Below are positions 54,825-63,706 of a stretch of 64,000 bases of DNA, one piece after another. Numbering within the stretch: the first letter of the stretch is position 1; the number at the start of each line of letters is the position of its first letter. The DNA is taken from contig OZ244928.1 of the NCBI GenBank assembly GCA_965221985.1, forward strand, positions 3,472,001-3,536,000. Reading direction: 5' to 3'. The notes beneath the pieces were generated by a model. It saw only the letters and a list, made by a program, of their open reading frames with translations, searched no databases and had not been told where the DNA came from. Source of the DNA: J054 sp965221985. GTDB taxonomy: Bacteria; Pseudomonadota; Gammaproteobacteria; Steroidobacterales; GCA-2729495. Both the position numbers and the translations under genes were made by a program.

Positions 54825-55361
54825 ATGCGAGTTAACTATCGCAGGCGGCAATTAGTCCGCGGAATCGCTTTCGGATCAACGTTGGGTATGCTGCCTCTGG
54901 CCAGTTGGGGAACCAACAGCGCTCGGCGTCTCAGTTTTTATCACACCCACACGGGCGAGACCCTCGCGGTGGACTATTTTGCTGGCGGTGACTACGTCAG
55001 CGAAGCGCTGACTCAAGTTAACCATCTCTTGCGTGACCACCGCACCGACGAGGTGCACCAGGTCGACCCGCAATTGCTTGATCTGCTACACGCCATTCAA
55101 CAACGCAGTGATACCAGCGGCCGGTATGAAGTGATCTCCGGTTATCGCTCGGAAACCACAAATGAAATGTTACGCAACCGGGGTGGCGGCGTCGCCAAAC
55201 GCAGCCTGCATATGCAGGGACGCGCCATTGATGTGCGAATTCCAGGCTTAGAAACGGCTGATCTGCAAAAGGCCGCCTTGGAACTCTCAGCAGGCGGCGT
55301 TGGATACTATCCAAGCTCGGAGTTTGTGCATATCGACACCGGCCCGGTGCGCGCTTGGTAA
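54825..55361 (+). CDS. DUF882 (YcbK-like) M15-type peptidase
   Basis: 178 residues from the ATG at 54825; a frame to 54747 has no clear function. The basic RRRQLVRG before a hydrophobic stretch suggests Tat or Sec export. The M15A-like core has VISGYRSETTNEMLR, SLHMQGRAIDVR (zinc His and Asp) and FVHIDTGPVRAW (last zinc His). Family proteins act on murein cross-links or stem peptides. It is convergent with the YciI gene. Confidence 0.85.
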   Translation: MRVNYRRRQLVRGIAFGSTLGMLPLASWGTNSARRLSFYHTHTGETLAVDYFAGGDYVSEALTQVNHLLRDHRTDEVHQVDPQLLDLLHAIQQRSDTSGRYEVISGYRSETTNEMLRNRGGGVAKRSLHMQGRAIDVRIPGLETADLQKAALELSAGGVGYYPSSEFVHIDTGPVRAW

Positions 55362-55365
55362 CAAC

Positions 55366-55674
55366 TTACCAAATCGTTCCACCAATCCATTGACCCGCGG
55401 CCGGAATATACGACTGCAATTCAATTTCGCCGTAAATGCCAGCCTGGTAATAGGGATCGGCTTGCAGCAAATCACGCGCCTCGTCTGCCGAATCGACGTC
55501 GTATATAAATAGGCTGGCGACATGCGCACCATCGGCCTCGCTCGGCAGGGGCCCGGCCACCAGCAGTTTATCCAGAATGGTTTCTATATAAGCGAAATGA
55601 GCAGCCTTCGCGGTCGCGCGCAATCGAACCGTATTTCGCTTGGGATCGTCACGGCAAATCGCAATATAGGCCAT
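55366..55674 (-). CDS. YciI-family protein
   Basis: 102 residues of the YCII dimeric alpha-beta barrel fold. AHFAYIETILDKLLVAGPLP and LFIYDVDSADEARDLLQADPY are typical. The His in the first helix is the conserved putative catalytic residue. Function unclear; related proteins are dehalogenases or dehydrochlorinases. Only 4 bp from the stop of the convergent peptidase gene. Confidence 0.85.
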   Translation of the reverse strand: MAYIAICRDDPKRNTVRLRATAKAAHFAYIETILDKLLVAGPLPSEADGAHVASLFIYDVDSADEARDLLQADPYYQAGIYGEIELQSYIPAAGQWIGGTIW

Positions 55675-55734
55675 GGTGCTTAGAGCGCCTAGGAAGCTTG
55701 ATCCATGCTATCCGCGAAGACGGCCGCCTGGCGA

Positions 55735-57306
55735 CTACCGTTCCACGGTTAGATAACGCGAAGGCGTTGGACCATTGGGACTATCGTACCAACCCTTCAC
55801 GCGCGGCGAAACGAGCCGACGGCCCACATAAAAACTAATCGGCAGAACTGGATAGTTTGACATCAATTCGAGTTCGGCTTCAGCTAAGGTTTGCAAGCGT
55901 TCTTCCGGATCCCTAATAAGGTTCGATGCCTGCAGTAAATCGTCATAGCGCTCGCTCTCGAAACCGGGCCAATTGTTGGGATTGTTACTCAAAAAGAGTT
56001 GCAAGACCGCGTACGGATCATCATAGGAAGCAATATAAAACCAACGTGACACCTGGAATTTCTTCGTTCTCACCAATCGATTCAACATGGGGAACTCCAC
56101 GTCGGTAATTTCCGTGCGTACGCCGACCGCTTGCCACATGGCCGCGATGGCCACCATGATCTTACGATTCTCTTCCTGCGTATCGTAGTGCAATTCAACG
56201 ACTAGCTTGCCCGGCGGAAAGCCCGCTTGGGCAAGTAGTTTGCGTGCCAAGGACTGACGCTCAGGAAAATCCATGGCTTGTTCCGGCAACTTAATGCCCG
56301 GGTAGTCACTAAAATGTGGCGTCGCAAAGCTATAAGCAGGTGTCACACCGGTACGCAACAGACGATTGGCGATGGCATCGCGATCAATGGCCAAAGATAG
56401 CGCCCGCCGCACCCGCACATCGTCGTAGGGCGGCTCGCGCATATTGATATTCAGAAAATAAATGCCGAGGTTCGCGGTGATATGCAAACTGTCGGGTATA
56501 TTTTTCTTGATCCAATCAATCTCGTTTGGCGGAAAATTAAGCGCGATGTCCAACTCACCGGCGCGAAATCGCTTGAACGCCGTGGCCAGATTCTGCGTGG
56601 GATACCAAATCACCTCGTCCAGTTTCACTTCATCGGCGGCGAAATAGTTTTCGTTCTTTACCAGCCGAATAAAAGACTGTGGTACGCGCTCGGCCAGAAC
56701 GAATGGACCATTGCTAACCATCACACCGGCCTTCGACCAACCGCGGCCCACCTCTTCAATGACATGGCGAGGAACCGGCGCGACCGCTAAATTGCCCAGC
56801 AATTGAAGAAAATAAGGTGTGCGCTCAACCAACTCGATCACTAGAGTTCGATCATCAAGGGCTTTTATGCCTAGCGCCTCGGGAGGTTGCTGCTTGAAAA
56901 ATACTTCGCGCCCGTTTTTCACGGGAAAAAAGACACCGACGATTCGCGAGGCCGTGGCTGGGTTCATCAAGCGTTGATAACTGTAGACAAAGTCGTGCGC
57001 GGTAATCGGCCGACCATCGGACCAAAGCAAATCTTCACGCAATTTAAAGGTGTATGTGCGACCGTCTTCACTGATGATCCAGCTTTCCGCGCAAGCCGCC
57101 GCGGGCTTAGAGTCAGCACCGCGGGCCAACAGACCGACGAACATATCGCCAATAATGGGCGAAGCTAAGGAGGCCGCACCCAGCGTTGGATCGATGGACG
57201 GAGGCTCCGCCGCCGAGCCACGATGCAGAATAATCGGTTCGGCGCTCAGCACGCCGCTGAGCAAGGTTAGCGCCGCCCAGCAAGCAAGCAGATAGCTACG
57301 AATCAT
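55735..57306 (-). CDS. ABC transporter substrate-binding protein, peptide/OppA type (SBP_bac_5)
   Basis: 523 residues with a signal peptide (LLACWAALTLLSGVLSAEP). Core motifs: RGSAAEPPSIDPTLG, FKLREDLLWSDGRPITAHDF, and VRRALSLAIDRDAIANRLL. The family binds oligopeptides or similar bulky solutes. No permease or ATPase gene is nearby, so it may use another transporter or serve as a binding protein on its own. Its ATG overlaps the TGA of Rieske paralogue 3 (ATGA), an unusual pairing. Confidence 0.9.
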   Translation of the reverse strand: MIRSYLLACWAALTLLSGVLSAEPIILHRGSAAEPPSIDPTLGAASLASPIIGDMFVGLLARGADSKPAAACAESWIISEDGRTYTFKLREDLLWSDGRPITAHDFVYSYQRLMNPATASRIVGVFFPVKNGREVFFKQQPPEALGIKALDDRTLVIELVERTPYFLQLLGNLAVAPVPRHVIEEVGRGWSKAGVMVSNGPFVLAERVPQSFIRLVKNENYFAADEVKLDEVIWYPTQNLATAFKRFRAGELDIALNFPPNEIDWIKKNIPDSLHITANLGIYFLNINMREPPYDDVRVRRALSLAIDRDAIANRLLRTGVTPAYSFATPHFSDYPGIKLPEQAMDFPERQSLARKLLAQAGFPPGKLVVELHYDTQEENRKIMVAIAAMWQAVGVRTEITDVEFPMLNRLVRTKKFQVSRWFYIASYDDPYAVLQLFLSNNPNNWPGFESERYDDLLQASNLIRDPEERLQTLAEAELELMSNYPVLPISFYVGRRLVSPRVKGWYDSPNGPTPSRYLTVER

Positions 57307-58457
57307 GCGCTAGTCGCCCGGCTTAGCGATGGAGCGGTCTTCTCAAACTTCGGCATCATGGGCACCGTGTCCAGTACCCAGCCCCGCGGCTTTTCTCGGC
57401 GACCGGGACTCGGAATCGCGAAGGCACAGCGCTTAGCCTGGCTAGCAACCGCCTCGCAGTCAATTCGCCAGCCACGAGATTCCCAATCTTTCAAGCGCTC
57501 GCGGTATTCCACCACGGCTTCGTCGGCCGGCAGCAAGAATTCATGGTGATTGGTCTCGGGCGTATAAAACGGGTGCAATTCCGCCAAGACTTCAGCATCT
57601 TGATTGGCCACGACATCGTTGCGCTCAAAGAATCTTTGATCGCTTTCTTCATCCAATAAAAAATTTCGCGTTTGCACCAGGAAGGTCCGCACCCGGCTGT
57701 CATCCACCGGTACTTTGAAGACATGCTGATGAATACGCACTTCCGCAGTTGGATGAATCTTGGTGCTGAGACTCGTCGGCCCGTGGTGAAAGCTGCCCGC
57801 TTGAATCACGGCGTCTTCGGAACGTTTCGAAGCCGCCTGCATTTTTTCGTCCTTCAGCGGCGGCGAATAGTAGTTCGTCATGAAACCGCTGCCCCACTCG
57901 CTGGTTTCGATGTTGAGGTCGGGTACACGGTAGTCATCACGCGCACCTGAAAAACCATGCGTGGGATGCACAAACTCATTGTGGGCGGGATCCAGAGCGT
58001 TTTCCATGTGCCGGCGATAGTCGCCGACGGACACGCGCTCTTGGCTGGTCGCCCGCCAACCATCTTCGCCAAACTCAGGTATCTCCATGATCGGCGGACG
58101 CTCCGCCTCGAGCAGATCACCCAAAAAAGCGAATACGATACCGTAACGTTCTTCTGTGGGATAACTGTCAATCTGGGTGCGAGAAGGAATCTTGGCCTCA
58201 GGCCCCAGGGACGGGATTTTTTGACACTGCCCGTCGCCGTTAAATTGCCATCCATGATAAGGACAGGCAATGCAATCGCCATGTAACTTCCCACCCGCCA
58301 GCGAGCCACCGCGGTGCGTGCAAGTATCACTCAAACAGCGCGCTTGGCCCTGGGAATCCCGGAACAGCACAAAGTCTTGACCCAACATGCGCACTTTCAC
58401 CGGCTTATCCACGAGCGCTGCGGTCCATTCGGCTGGATACCAAAAATTGACAAACAT
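57303..58457 (-). CDS. Rieske non-haem iron oxygenase, catalytic subunit (paralogue 3)
   Basis: 384 residues from the ATG at 58457, which has GGAGAGG upstream and matches the MYINFWYP start of the paralogues (here MFVNFWYP). Rieske ligands: CTHRGGSL and CPYHGWQF. Mononuclear iron ligands: ENALDPAHNEFVHP and NQDAEVLAEL. The active site is complete. It overlaps the downstream OppA-type binding protein gene by 4 bp, and a TolB-like lipoprotein is upstream (34 bp). Substrate and electron donor unknown. Confidence 0.92.
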   Translation of the reverse strand: MFVNFWYPAEWTAALVDKPVKVRMLGQDFVLFRDSQGQARCLSDTCTHRGGSLAGGKLHGDCIACPYHGWQFNGDGQCQKIPSLGPEAKIPSRTQIDSYPTEERYGIVFAFLGDLLEAERPPIMEIPEFGEDGWRATSQERVSVGDYRRHMENALDPAHNEFVHPTHGFSGARDDYRVPDLNIETSEWGSGFMTNYYSPPLKDEKMQAASKRSEDAVIQAGSFHHGPTSLSTKIHPTAEVRIHQHVFKVPVDDSRVRTFLVQTRNFLLDEESDQRFFERNDVVANQDAEVLAELHPFYTPETNHHEFLLPADEAVVEYRERLKDWESRGWRIDCEAVASQAKRCAFAIPSPGRREKPRGWVLDTVPMMPKFEKTAPSLSRATSA

Positions 58458-58491
58458 CTTTAGCCTCTCCGGGACGGGATGACTGGCACCT

Positions 58492-59727
58492 CTAGCGTGC
58501 CGCGACCTCCAATCGGTCGTCGCCCTGCGCAACCGGCGGGACGATATCCGGAACCTTACCGGCCCACTGATCAGGACCAATATTCAGCTCGCCGACATCC
58601 ATGACGTAGGTATACAAGTTCGACATGAAGCCACCGTGGCTACGAGTAAATAGCATCTTCGTTCCATCGGGCGACAGAGAGGGGAAACCATCAAAGGACT
58701 TGTTATAGGTCAAACGTTTTGGTTCCCCACCGGCCAAATCGCCCAGAAATACTTCCCAGTTGTCGTCTTCTACAATCCGCACGAACACATAGTGGCGACC
58801 ATCAGGCGCCGGGTAGGGCGCCCAATTCATGTCCCGATCGAAGGTTCGCTGAGTTCTTTCCGAACCGTCATGCTTGACCGTGAAAACCGTCATCGGCGTG
58901 GGACGAATTTCACCATATTCGCTGCGCTTCCACGCCCGGGTCAGAATTGTTTCGTTGTCGGGCAGATAGAAAGGTGCGCCCTCCTGCCAATCGTCCGTGA
59001 AAGTAATCTGCTCTTCATCCGTACCATCGGGTCGAATGCGCCAAAGATCCATCTTGCCGTCGATCTGGCGGCCAAATACAACCCACTCGCCGTTGGGCGA
59101 AATAGAAACCTCGGCTTCATAGTACTCATTGTCCGTTAAGCGACGAACAATGGTGCCATCGAGTTCTGCCACGTACAGCTCCGCACCCTGAGGGTACTCC
59201 CGTTCGTCGGACCAGTTGCCCACGGGCATATCCATACGGTCGCGCGTAGAGGTGAAAACGATTTGTTTTTGGTCGGGAAAAAAGTAAGAACAGGCATCCT
59301 GGCCGCGATCGCCCACCCGCCAACTCTTTTCACCATCGTCGGTAAAAATCCAGGTGAGCGCGCCGCCGGCTTTTCTCGCCTCTGGCTGCGTCGCTTGGGG
59401 ATCTTGGGTTTGCGCAATCACGTGATAACTGTCGGGCGCATAATAAGCTTCAGCGGCCTCCGGGATGTTCGGAATTTGCCGCACAGGCAATTCCGCCCCC
59501 TCGGGATACTCGGGCTCAGCCGCGTCGGCATCGGGACTGGCCTGGCTCACCATGTCGGTGCCCTCTTCTTCAGCACCACCGACTGCACCGGCGGGAAAAT
59601 TCTCCGCTGCTTCCTGGGCGGATTGCGTATCTGCCGCCTGTTGATCCGGCGGAGAACAGCCACTTAGTAGGAAAAAAGCCAGCAATGGAAGCAATCTAAG
59701 CGGCGAGAAATTCTCAGCGATGCGCAT
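58492..59727 (-). CDS. TolB-like WD40/PD40 beta-propeller lipoprotein
   Basis: 411 residues from the ATG at 59727 (GGAGAACC upstream). A lipobox (FFLLSGC) is followed by a Gln/Ala/Glu-rich linker and PD40-type blades such as VSISPNGEWVVFGRQIDGK, LWRIRPDGTDEEQITF and FPSLSPDGTKMLFTRSHGG. It is anchored in the periplasm, probably as a protein or ligand scaffold. It heads an operon with Rieske paralogue 3 and the OppA-type protein. A longer frame to 59889 lacks the leader at its start and is not favoured. Confidence 0.82.
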   Translation of the reverse strand: MRIAENFSPLRLLPLLAFFLLSGCSPPDQQAADTQSAQEAAENFPAGAVGGAEEEGTDMVSQASPDADAAEPEYPEGAELPVRQIPNIPEAAEAYYAPDSYHVIAQTQDPQATQPEARKAGGALTWIFTDDGEKSWRVGDRGQDACSYFFPDQKQIVFTSTRDRMDMPVGNWSDEREYPQGAELYVAELDGTIVRRLTDNEYYEAEVSISPNGEWVVFGRQIDGKMDLWRIRPDGTDEEQITFTDDWQEGAPFYLPDNETILTRAWKRSEYGEIRPTPMTVFTVKHDGSERTQRTFDRDMNWAPYPAPDGRHYVFVRIVEDDNWEVFLGDLAGGEPKRLTYNKSFDGFPSLSPDGTKMLFTRSHGGFMSNLYTYVMDVGELNIGPDQWAGKVPDIVPPVAQGDDRLEVAAR

Positions 59728-60092
59728 GGTGGTTCTCCATTTCTTATAAGGCAATTGAAAGCGCGAGAGGGCGCTCCCGTGTGTGCGGACATCATACCAA
59801 GGCCGTTGGCGCCCCCGAGCACCGCTGCGCGAACAACAAAGCAACCCTCTAGGCATGGCGTGGCCGAAAAATGGTCGTCCCGCGGCCACCCCAACCGCCG
59901 GCGGATCAGAGGAGGCTAGCCCTCAGCCCGCCAAGCGCGGGTAACGCCGCTCCCAGAGTCGCGAGTCCGCAGGAGACATTGGGCGCCAGAACCGATGTCC
60001 GACGATTTGACCCGCGGGCTAAACGGCGCCTAAGGTTGTGGCACAAAGCTGGCCGCTGCAGGGTATCGATAACCCTGGGGAGAAAAGACCAA
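59728..60092. other. Intergenic region between divergent TolB-like and RTX-hydrolase genes
   Basis: 365 bp with open frames on both strands that extend the neighbouring genes, but no good start. It should hold both promoters; none was clear by eye. GGGGAGA at 60077-60083 is the ribosome site for the GTG at 60093. Confidence 0.5.
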
Positions 60093-62252
60093 GTGATCAG
60101 AACGACGATATTTGTCGGTTTAGCAACCGCCTTATTTGTACCCTCGATACAGGCCCAAACCTGTAATGGTTTGGACGCAACCATCATCGGCACGGAAAAT
60201 TCGGAAATCCTCATGGGAACATCCGGGGACGATGTCATTGTGGCCTTGGGCGGTGACGATGTTGTTCAAGCCAGCAGTGGTAAAGACACAGTCTGCGGCG
60301 GCGACGGCAACGACATCCTCGAAGGCGGCGACGGCGATGATGCCTTATTCGGTAACAATGGCAGCGATATTCTCGAAGGCGGCGACGGCAACGACCTGTT
60401 AGTTGGTGCCGATGGCAATGGCGATATCCTAGATGGCGATGCCGGCGACGACAGCTTATTTGGCGACGATACCGATATTCTAAACGGCGGCAGCGGAAAC
60501 AATGTGCTGGTCAACGATGCGCTGGGCGGTGCCCCTGCATGCAATGGATTGGTCGCAACCATCGTCGGCACGCAAGCAGATGATGAAATCGTCGGCACGC
60601 AAAACGATGACGTCATTGTCGCCCTAGGCGGCAGTGATCGCATTCAAGCATCCGGCGGGAATGACACGCTCTGCGGTGATGCAGGTAACGATGACCTATT
60701 TGGAGATGCGGGCGACGACAATTTATTCGGCGGCCCGGGCAATGATGTTCTGATCGGTGACGGTTCCGGCGATGTCGGCGCCGGAACCGCCGGAGCGGAC
60801 GTCTGCGATGGTGGCATTGGCATAGACAGTGCCGGCCGCCTCTGTGAAACGCTTGTCAATGTTGATGTAGATTCCTTCGCCGTGACGCTCCTGGCCGATG
60901 ATGGCCTGCCCTTGGAGGGCGCATTGCATATCCCCGTCGGCGACGCCGCGCCCTCAGGTCCGCGCAAGGTTGCCGTGCTAGTGAGTCATGGTGCCATGGG
61001 AACATGGCAATTCAGCGTGCCGAAAATTTGGCGAGCTTGGGGAGCCGCGGAGGGTTTCACCATACTAGCGCTGGACCGTCGCGATGCCGGGGCGACCGGC
61101 GGCGGTGGCACGGTATTGTTTGAAGATGCCGTGACTGATCTCGGCGTCGGAATCGATCTGCTGGCTTCATTAGGCTACAGCGAGGTCTATGTGACCGGCC
61201 ACAGTCAAGGTACGCAGAACGCGACGATTTATCCGATATTAACTCTAGATCCGCGAGCAGTTGCCGTGGGTCTACACGGCACGGTGGACGACGGCCGCAC
61301 GACGGCACAAGACTTGCTTTTCAACGAAGTGATTCTGGGCCCAACCGACGGTTACTCCGGGCTGGTCAGCCTCAACGAACAACTGATTGCCGACGGCGAC
61401 GGCGACATACTGCGTGACTACGACACAATTTTTGGTGTGGCTTTGACACGCACGCCGAACAATTGGATGAGCTTTTGGGGCCCTGACAGTTTGTCGGTGG
61501 TGGTCCGCGAAATCGAAAATCTAGAGATCCCAGTCTTGCTGTTGCGTGCCGACGGTGACGAATTCACGCCGGATCGAATGTCGAATAATGTACTCGCGGC
61601 AGCAACGTCGGCTGGTGTCGATGCCACATACACCATCATCCCTTATGTGGATCGTGAAGGCATGGCGATTCCCTTGACGGACAATGGCGGCAACGCCCAT
61701 GGTTTTGTCGGTGTGGAACGCCAGCTCATGGCGACCAATATTACCTGGCTGGAAGGCCGAGTCCCGACGGCGGCCGAACGCAGCAGCAGTGTTCGAGGGC
61801 CCGTGGACGATGGCACGGGTAACAATATCCAGCCCCTAGCCTATGGCGGGCGAACACCCGCAGAAAGTAACGCGGCGAGCATCGCGCTGGATGCCACCGG
61901 CAGTCGCGACATAGACGGCAGCATCGTGAGCTACCTGTGGAGTCAAGTCAGCGGCGAAATGGTCACCCTGGACGATCCCAGCAGCGCGACACCCAGTTTC
62001 GACAATCCCGGCGTGGACTCACTGTTAGAGTTTGAATTGACCGTGATCGACGATGACGGTGCCAGCGACACGGTTTTGGTCGCCATGAACGCATCGACCC
62101 CGCCGTCACCGCCACCAACACCGAGCCAGAGTAACAATCTGTTCCAAGGCGGCGGCTCCGGTGTGAGTGGCTTCAGTATTCTGCTGTTACTTTTCATCCG
62201 TTTAATCAGGGGGTCGGCTCGACCCCCTAGCACGAGAGCGAGAAAACCATGA
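60093..62252 (+). CDS. Secreted RTX-repeat + alpha/beta hydrolase protein with GlyGly-CTERM-like tail
   Basis: 719 residues from GTG 60093. Signal peptide to QAQTC. Residues about 22-250 hold two RTX-type calcium-repeat blocks (GGDGNDILEGGDGDD...), each starting CNGL.ATI.GT and containing DDVIVALGG. Residues about 270-560 are an alpha/beta hydrolase with GHSQGTQNA (Ser) and NAHGFVGVE (His). A PKD/Ig-like domain follows (DATGSRDIDGSIVSYLWSQV). The end, GGGSGVSGFSILLLLFIRLI plus basic residues, looks like a rhombosortase-processed GlyGly-CTERM signal. It should be a type II-secreted esterase or peptidase. The ATGA overlaps the next gene. Confidence 0.85.
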   Translation: MIRTTIFVGLATALFVPSIQAQTCNGLDATIIGTENSEILMGTSGDDVIVALGGDDVVQASSGKDTVCGGDGNDILEGGDGDDALFGNNGSDILEGGDGNDLLVGADGNGDILDGDAGDDSLFGDDTDILNGGSGNNVLVNDALGGAPACNGLVATIVGTQADDEIVGTQNDDVIVALGGSDRIQASGGNDTLCGDAGNDDLFGDAGDDNLFGGPGNDVLIGDGSGDVGAGTAGADVCDGGIGIDSAGRLCETLVNVDVDSFAVTLLADDGLPLEGALHIPVGDAAPSGPRKVAVLVSHGAMGTWQFSVPKIWRAWGAAEGFTILALDRRDAGATGGGGTVLFEDAVTDLGVGIDLLASLGYSEVYVTGHSQGTQNATIYPILTLDPRAVAVGLHGTVDDGRTTAQDLLFNEVILGPTDGYSGLVSLNEQLIADGDGDILRDYDTIFGVALTRTPNNWMSFWGPDSLSVVVREIENLEIPVLLLRADGDEFTPDRMSNNVLAAATSAGVDATYTIIPYVDREGMAIPLTDNGGNAHGFVGVERQLMATNITWLEGRVPTAAERSSSVRGPVDDGTGNNIQPLAYGGRTPAESNAASIALDATGSRDIDGSIVSYLWSQVSGEMVTLDDPSSATPSFDNPGVDSLLEFELTVIDDDGASDTVLVAMNASTPPSPPPTPSQSNNLFQGGGSGVSGFSILLLLFIRLIRGSARPPSTRARKP

Positions 62253-63706
62253 CTAAGACGGTGTCCACGGTGAATCGACGCACGATCCTCCAAGCCGCCG
62301 GTGCAGTAACACTGGCTGCCGCCGCACCGCGCGCCTTACGCGCGCAAAACCGCCACAAGGTCGTGATTATTGGCGCCGGCTTGTCAGGCCTTGGCGCTGC
62401 CTTGCTACTACAAGACGCGGGGCTGGATGTTCAGGTGATTGAAGGGCGCCAGCGCATCGGCGGCCGCGTGCTTTCCTATCGCAGCCTGCCAGGTAGCCCG
62501 GAAGCCGGGGGTACCTCCTTCGGTCCCGGCTATGCGCGCTTGATCGATGCCGCTAAGACTCACGGTGTAGGCCTTGTGAGCCTATTGCCGGTGCTGCGGT
62601 ATTACGGACAACGGGAATTATTCTTGGATCACCAAGCGATCAGCGCCGAGGACTGGCTAGATCATCCGCGCAACCCATTTCCCGATAACGCAAGAGACAC
62701 CCTGCCCTGGCGATTCATGGGCGGCTTCCTAGCCAAGCACAATCCTCTCAGCACGCCCGAGGCTTGGGTGGCGCCAGAAAACGCCGCGCTGGATATTCCG
62801 CTCTACGATTGGCTGAAGAGCAAAGGCGCCAGCGATGCAGTGATCGAACTGACTTACAACATAGAACCGACGCATGGCAGCTCGGCACATGATGTCTCAG
62901 CTTTGATGATGCTATTTGTGACCAACTTCATCGCCGCGCAAACCAAGCTAGCCGTTCCGGGCCAGTCGCCGTTCTTGACTGCCGTGGGCGGCAATCAATC
63001 GATACCGGAAGCCATGGCGGCGGCGTTGAAAAATCCAGTTCAGCTGGGACGTGAAGTTGTCGCCATTCGTAGCGAGAAGGATCAAGCTGAAGTCCACTGC
63101 GCCGATGGCACGACTTTTCAGGCGGATCGTGTCATCTGCTCGGTGCCGTGCCCAGTTTTGAGACGTATTCGCCTCGACCCCCTCTTGCCGCCGGCACAGG
63201 CCCGCGCGGTCAACACATTGGACTCGCAAGTCATCAATCAGGCACATATGGTCGCGAAATCCCCTTTCTGGGAAGAGGATGGTCTGGCCCCCAGCATGTT
63301 CAGCGATGGATTAGTCAGCAGTCTGGTGGGCGAGCATAAGGGCGAATCGCCCGAGGAAGTGACCAGCCTAACGGCCTGGATTCGCGGCCACAAAGCGGCA
63401 CTGTTAGATCAAATGCCAACAGCCGATGCTAAGGCTGCGGTCATCGCCGACCTCGAACGTGCGCGACCTGCCGCCGCGGGCAAATTAGAAATAGTCGAAT
63501 ACAAATCCTGGTATCGCGATCCGTTCTCGTCCGGAGACTGGGCGGTATGGCAACCAGGCCAAGTATCAAGCATAGCGCCCGTAGTCGGCAACGCCCATGG
63601 CCGGATACATTTCTGCGGTGAACACACGGCGGTATCGAATCGTGGCATGGAAGGTGCACTGGAGTCAGGCGAACGATCCGCCCTCGAGATACTCACGGCA
63701 ATATGA
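62249..63706 (+). CDS. Flavin monoamine oxidase-family FAD protein (Tat leader)
   Basis: 485 residues. The N-terminus carries a twin-arginine-like motif and leader (NRRTILQAAGAVTLAAAAPR). It is followed by the dinucleotide-binding VVIIGAGLSGLGAALLL and VIEGRQRIGGRV, and it ends with GRIHFCGEHTAVSNRGMEGALESG, the usual FAD-binding end. It should oxidise an amine or a related substrate outside the cytoplasm. Its ATG overlaps the TGA of the secreted hydrolase, so the two are coupled; hydrolysis followed by oxidation of a released amine is possible but not shown. Confidence 0.87.
   Translation: MTKTVSTVNRRTILQAAGAVTLAAAAPRALRAQNRHKVVIIGAGLSGLGAALLLQDAGLDVQVIEGRQRIGGRVLSYRSLPGSPEAGGTSFGPGYARLIDAAKTHGVGLVSLLPVLRYYGQRELFLDHQAISAEDWLDHPRNPFPDNARDTLPWRFMGGFLAKHNPLSTPEAWVAPENAALDIPLYDWLKSKGASDAVIELTYNIEPTHGSSAHDVSALMMLFVTNFIAAQTKLAVPGQSPFLTAVGGNQSIPEAMAAALKNPVQLGREVVAIRSEKDQAEVHCADGTTFQADRVICSVPCPVLRRIRLDPLLPPAQARAVNTLDSQVINQAHMVAKSPFWEEDGLAPSMFSDGLVSSLVGEHKGESPEEVTSLTAWIRGHKAALLDQMPTADAKAAVIADLERARPAAAGKLEIVEYKSWYRDPFSSGDWAVWQPGQVSSIAPVVGNAHGRIHFCGEHTAVSNRGMEGALESGERSALEILTAI

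Noticed and set aside
60280..60760. Regular GGCGACGGC/GATG repeats resembling a repeat array
   Set aside because: They lie in frame and encode RTX calcium-binding repeats; no spacer-repeat structure as in CRISPR.
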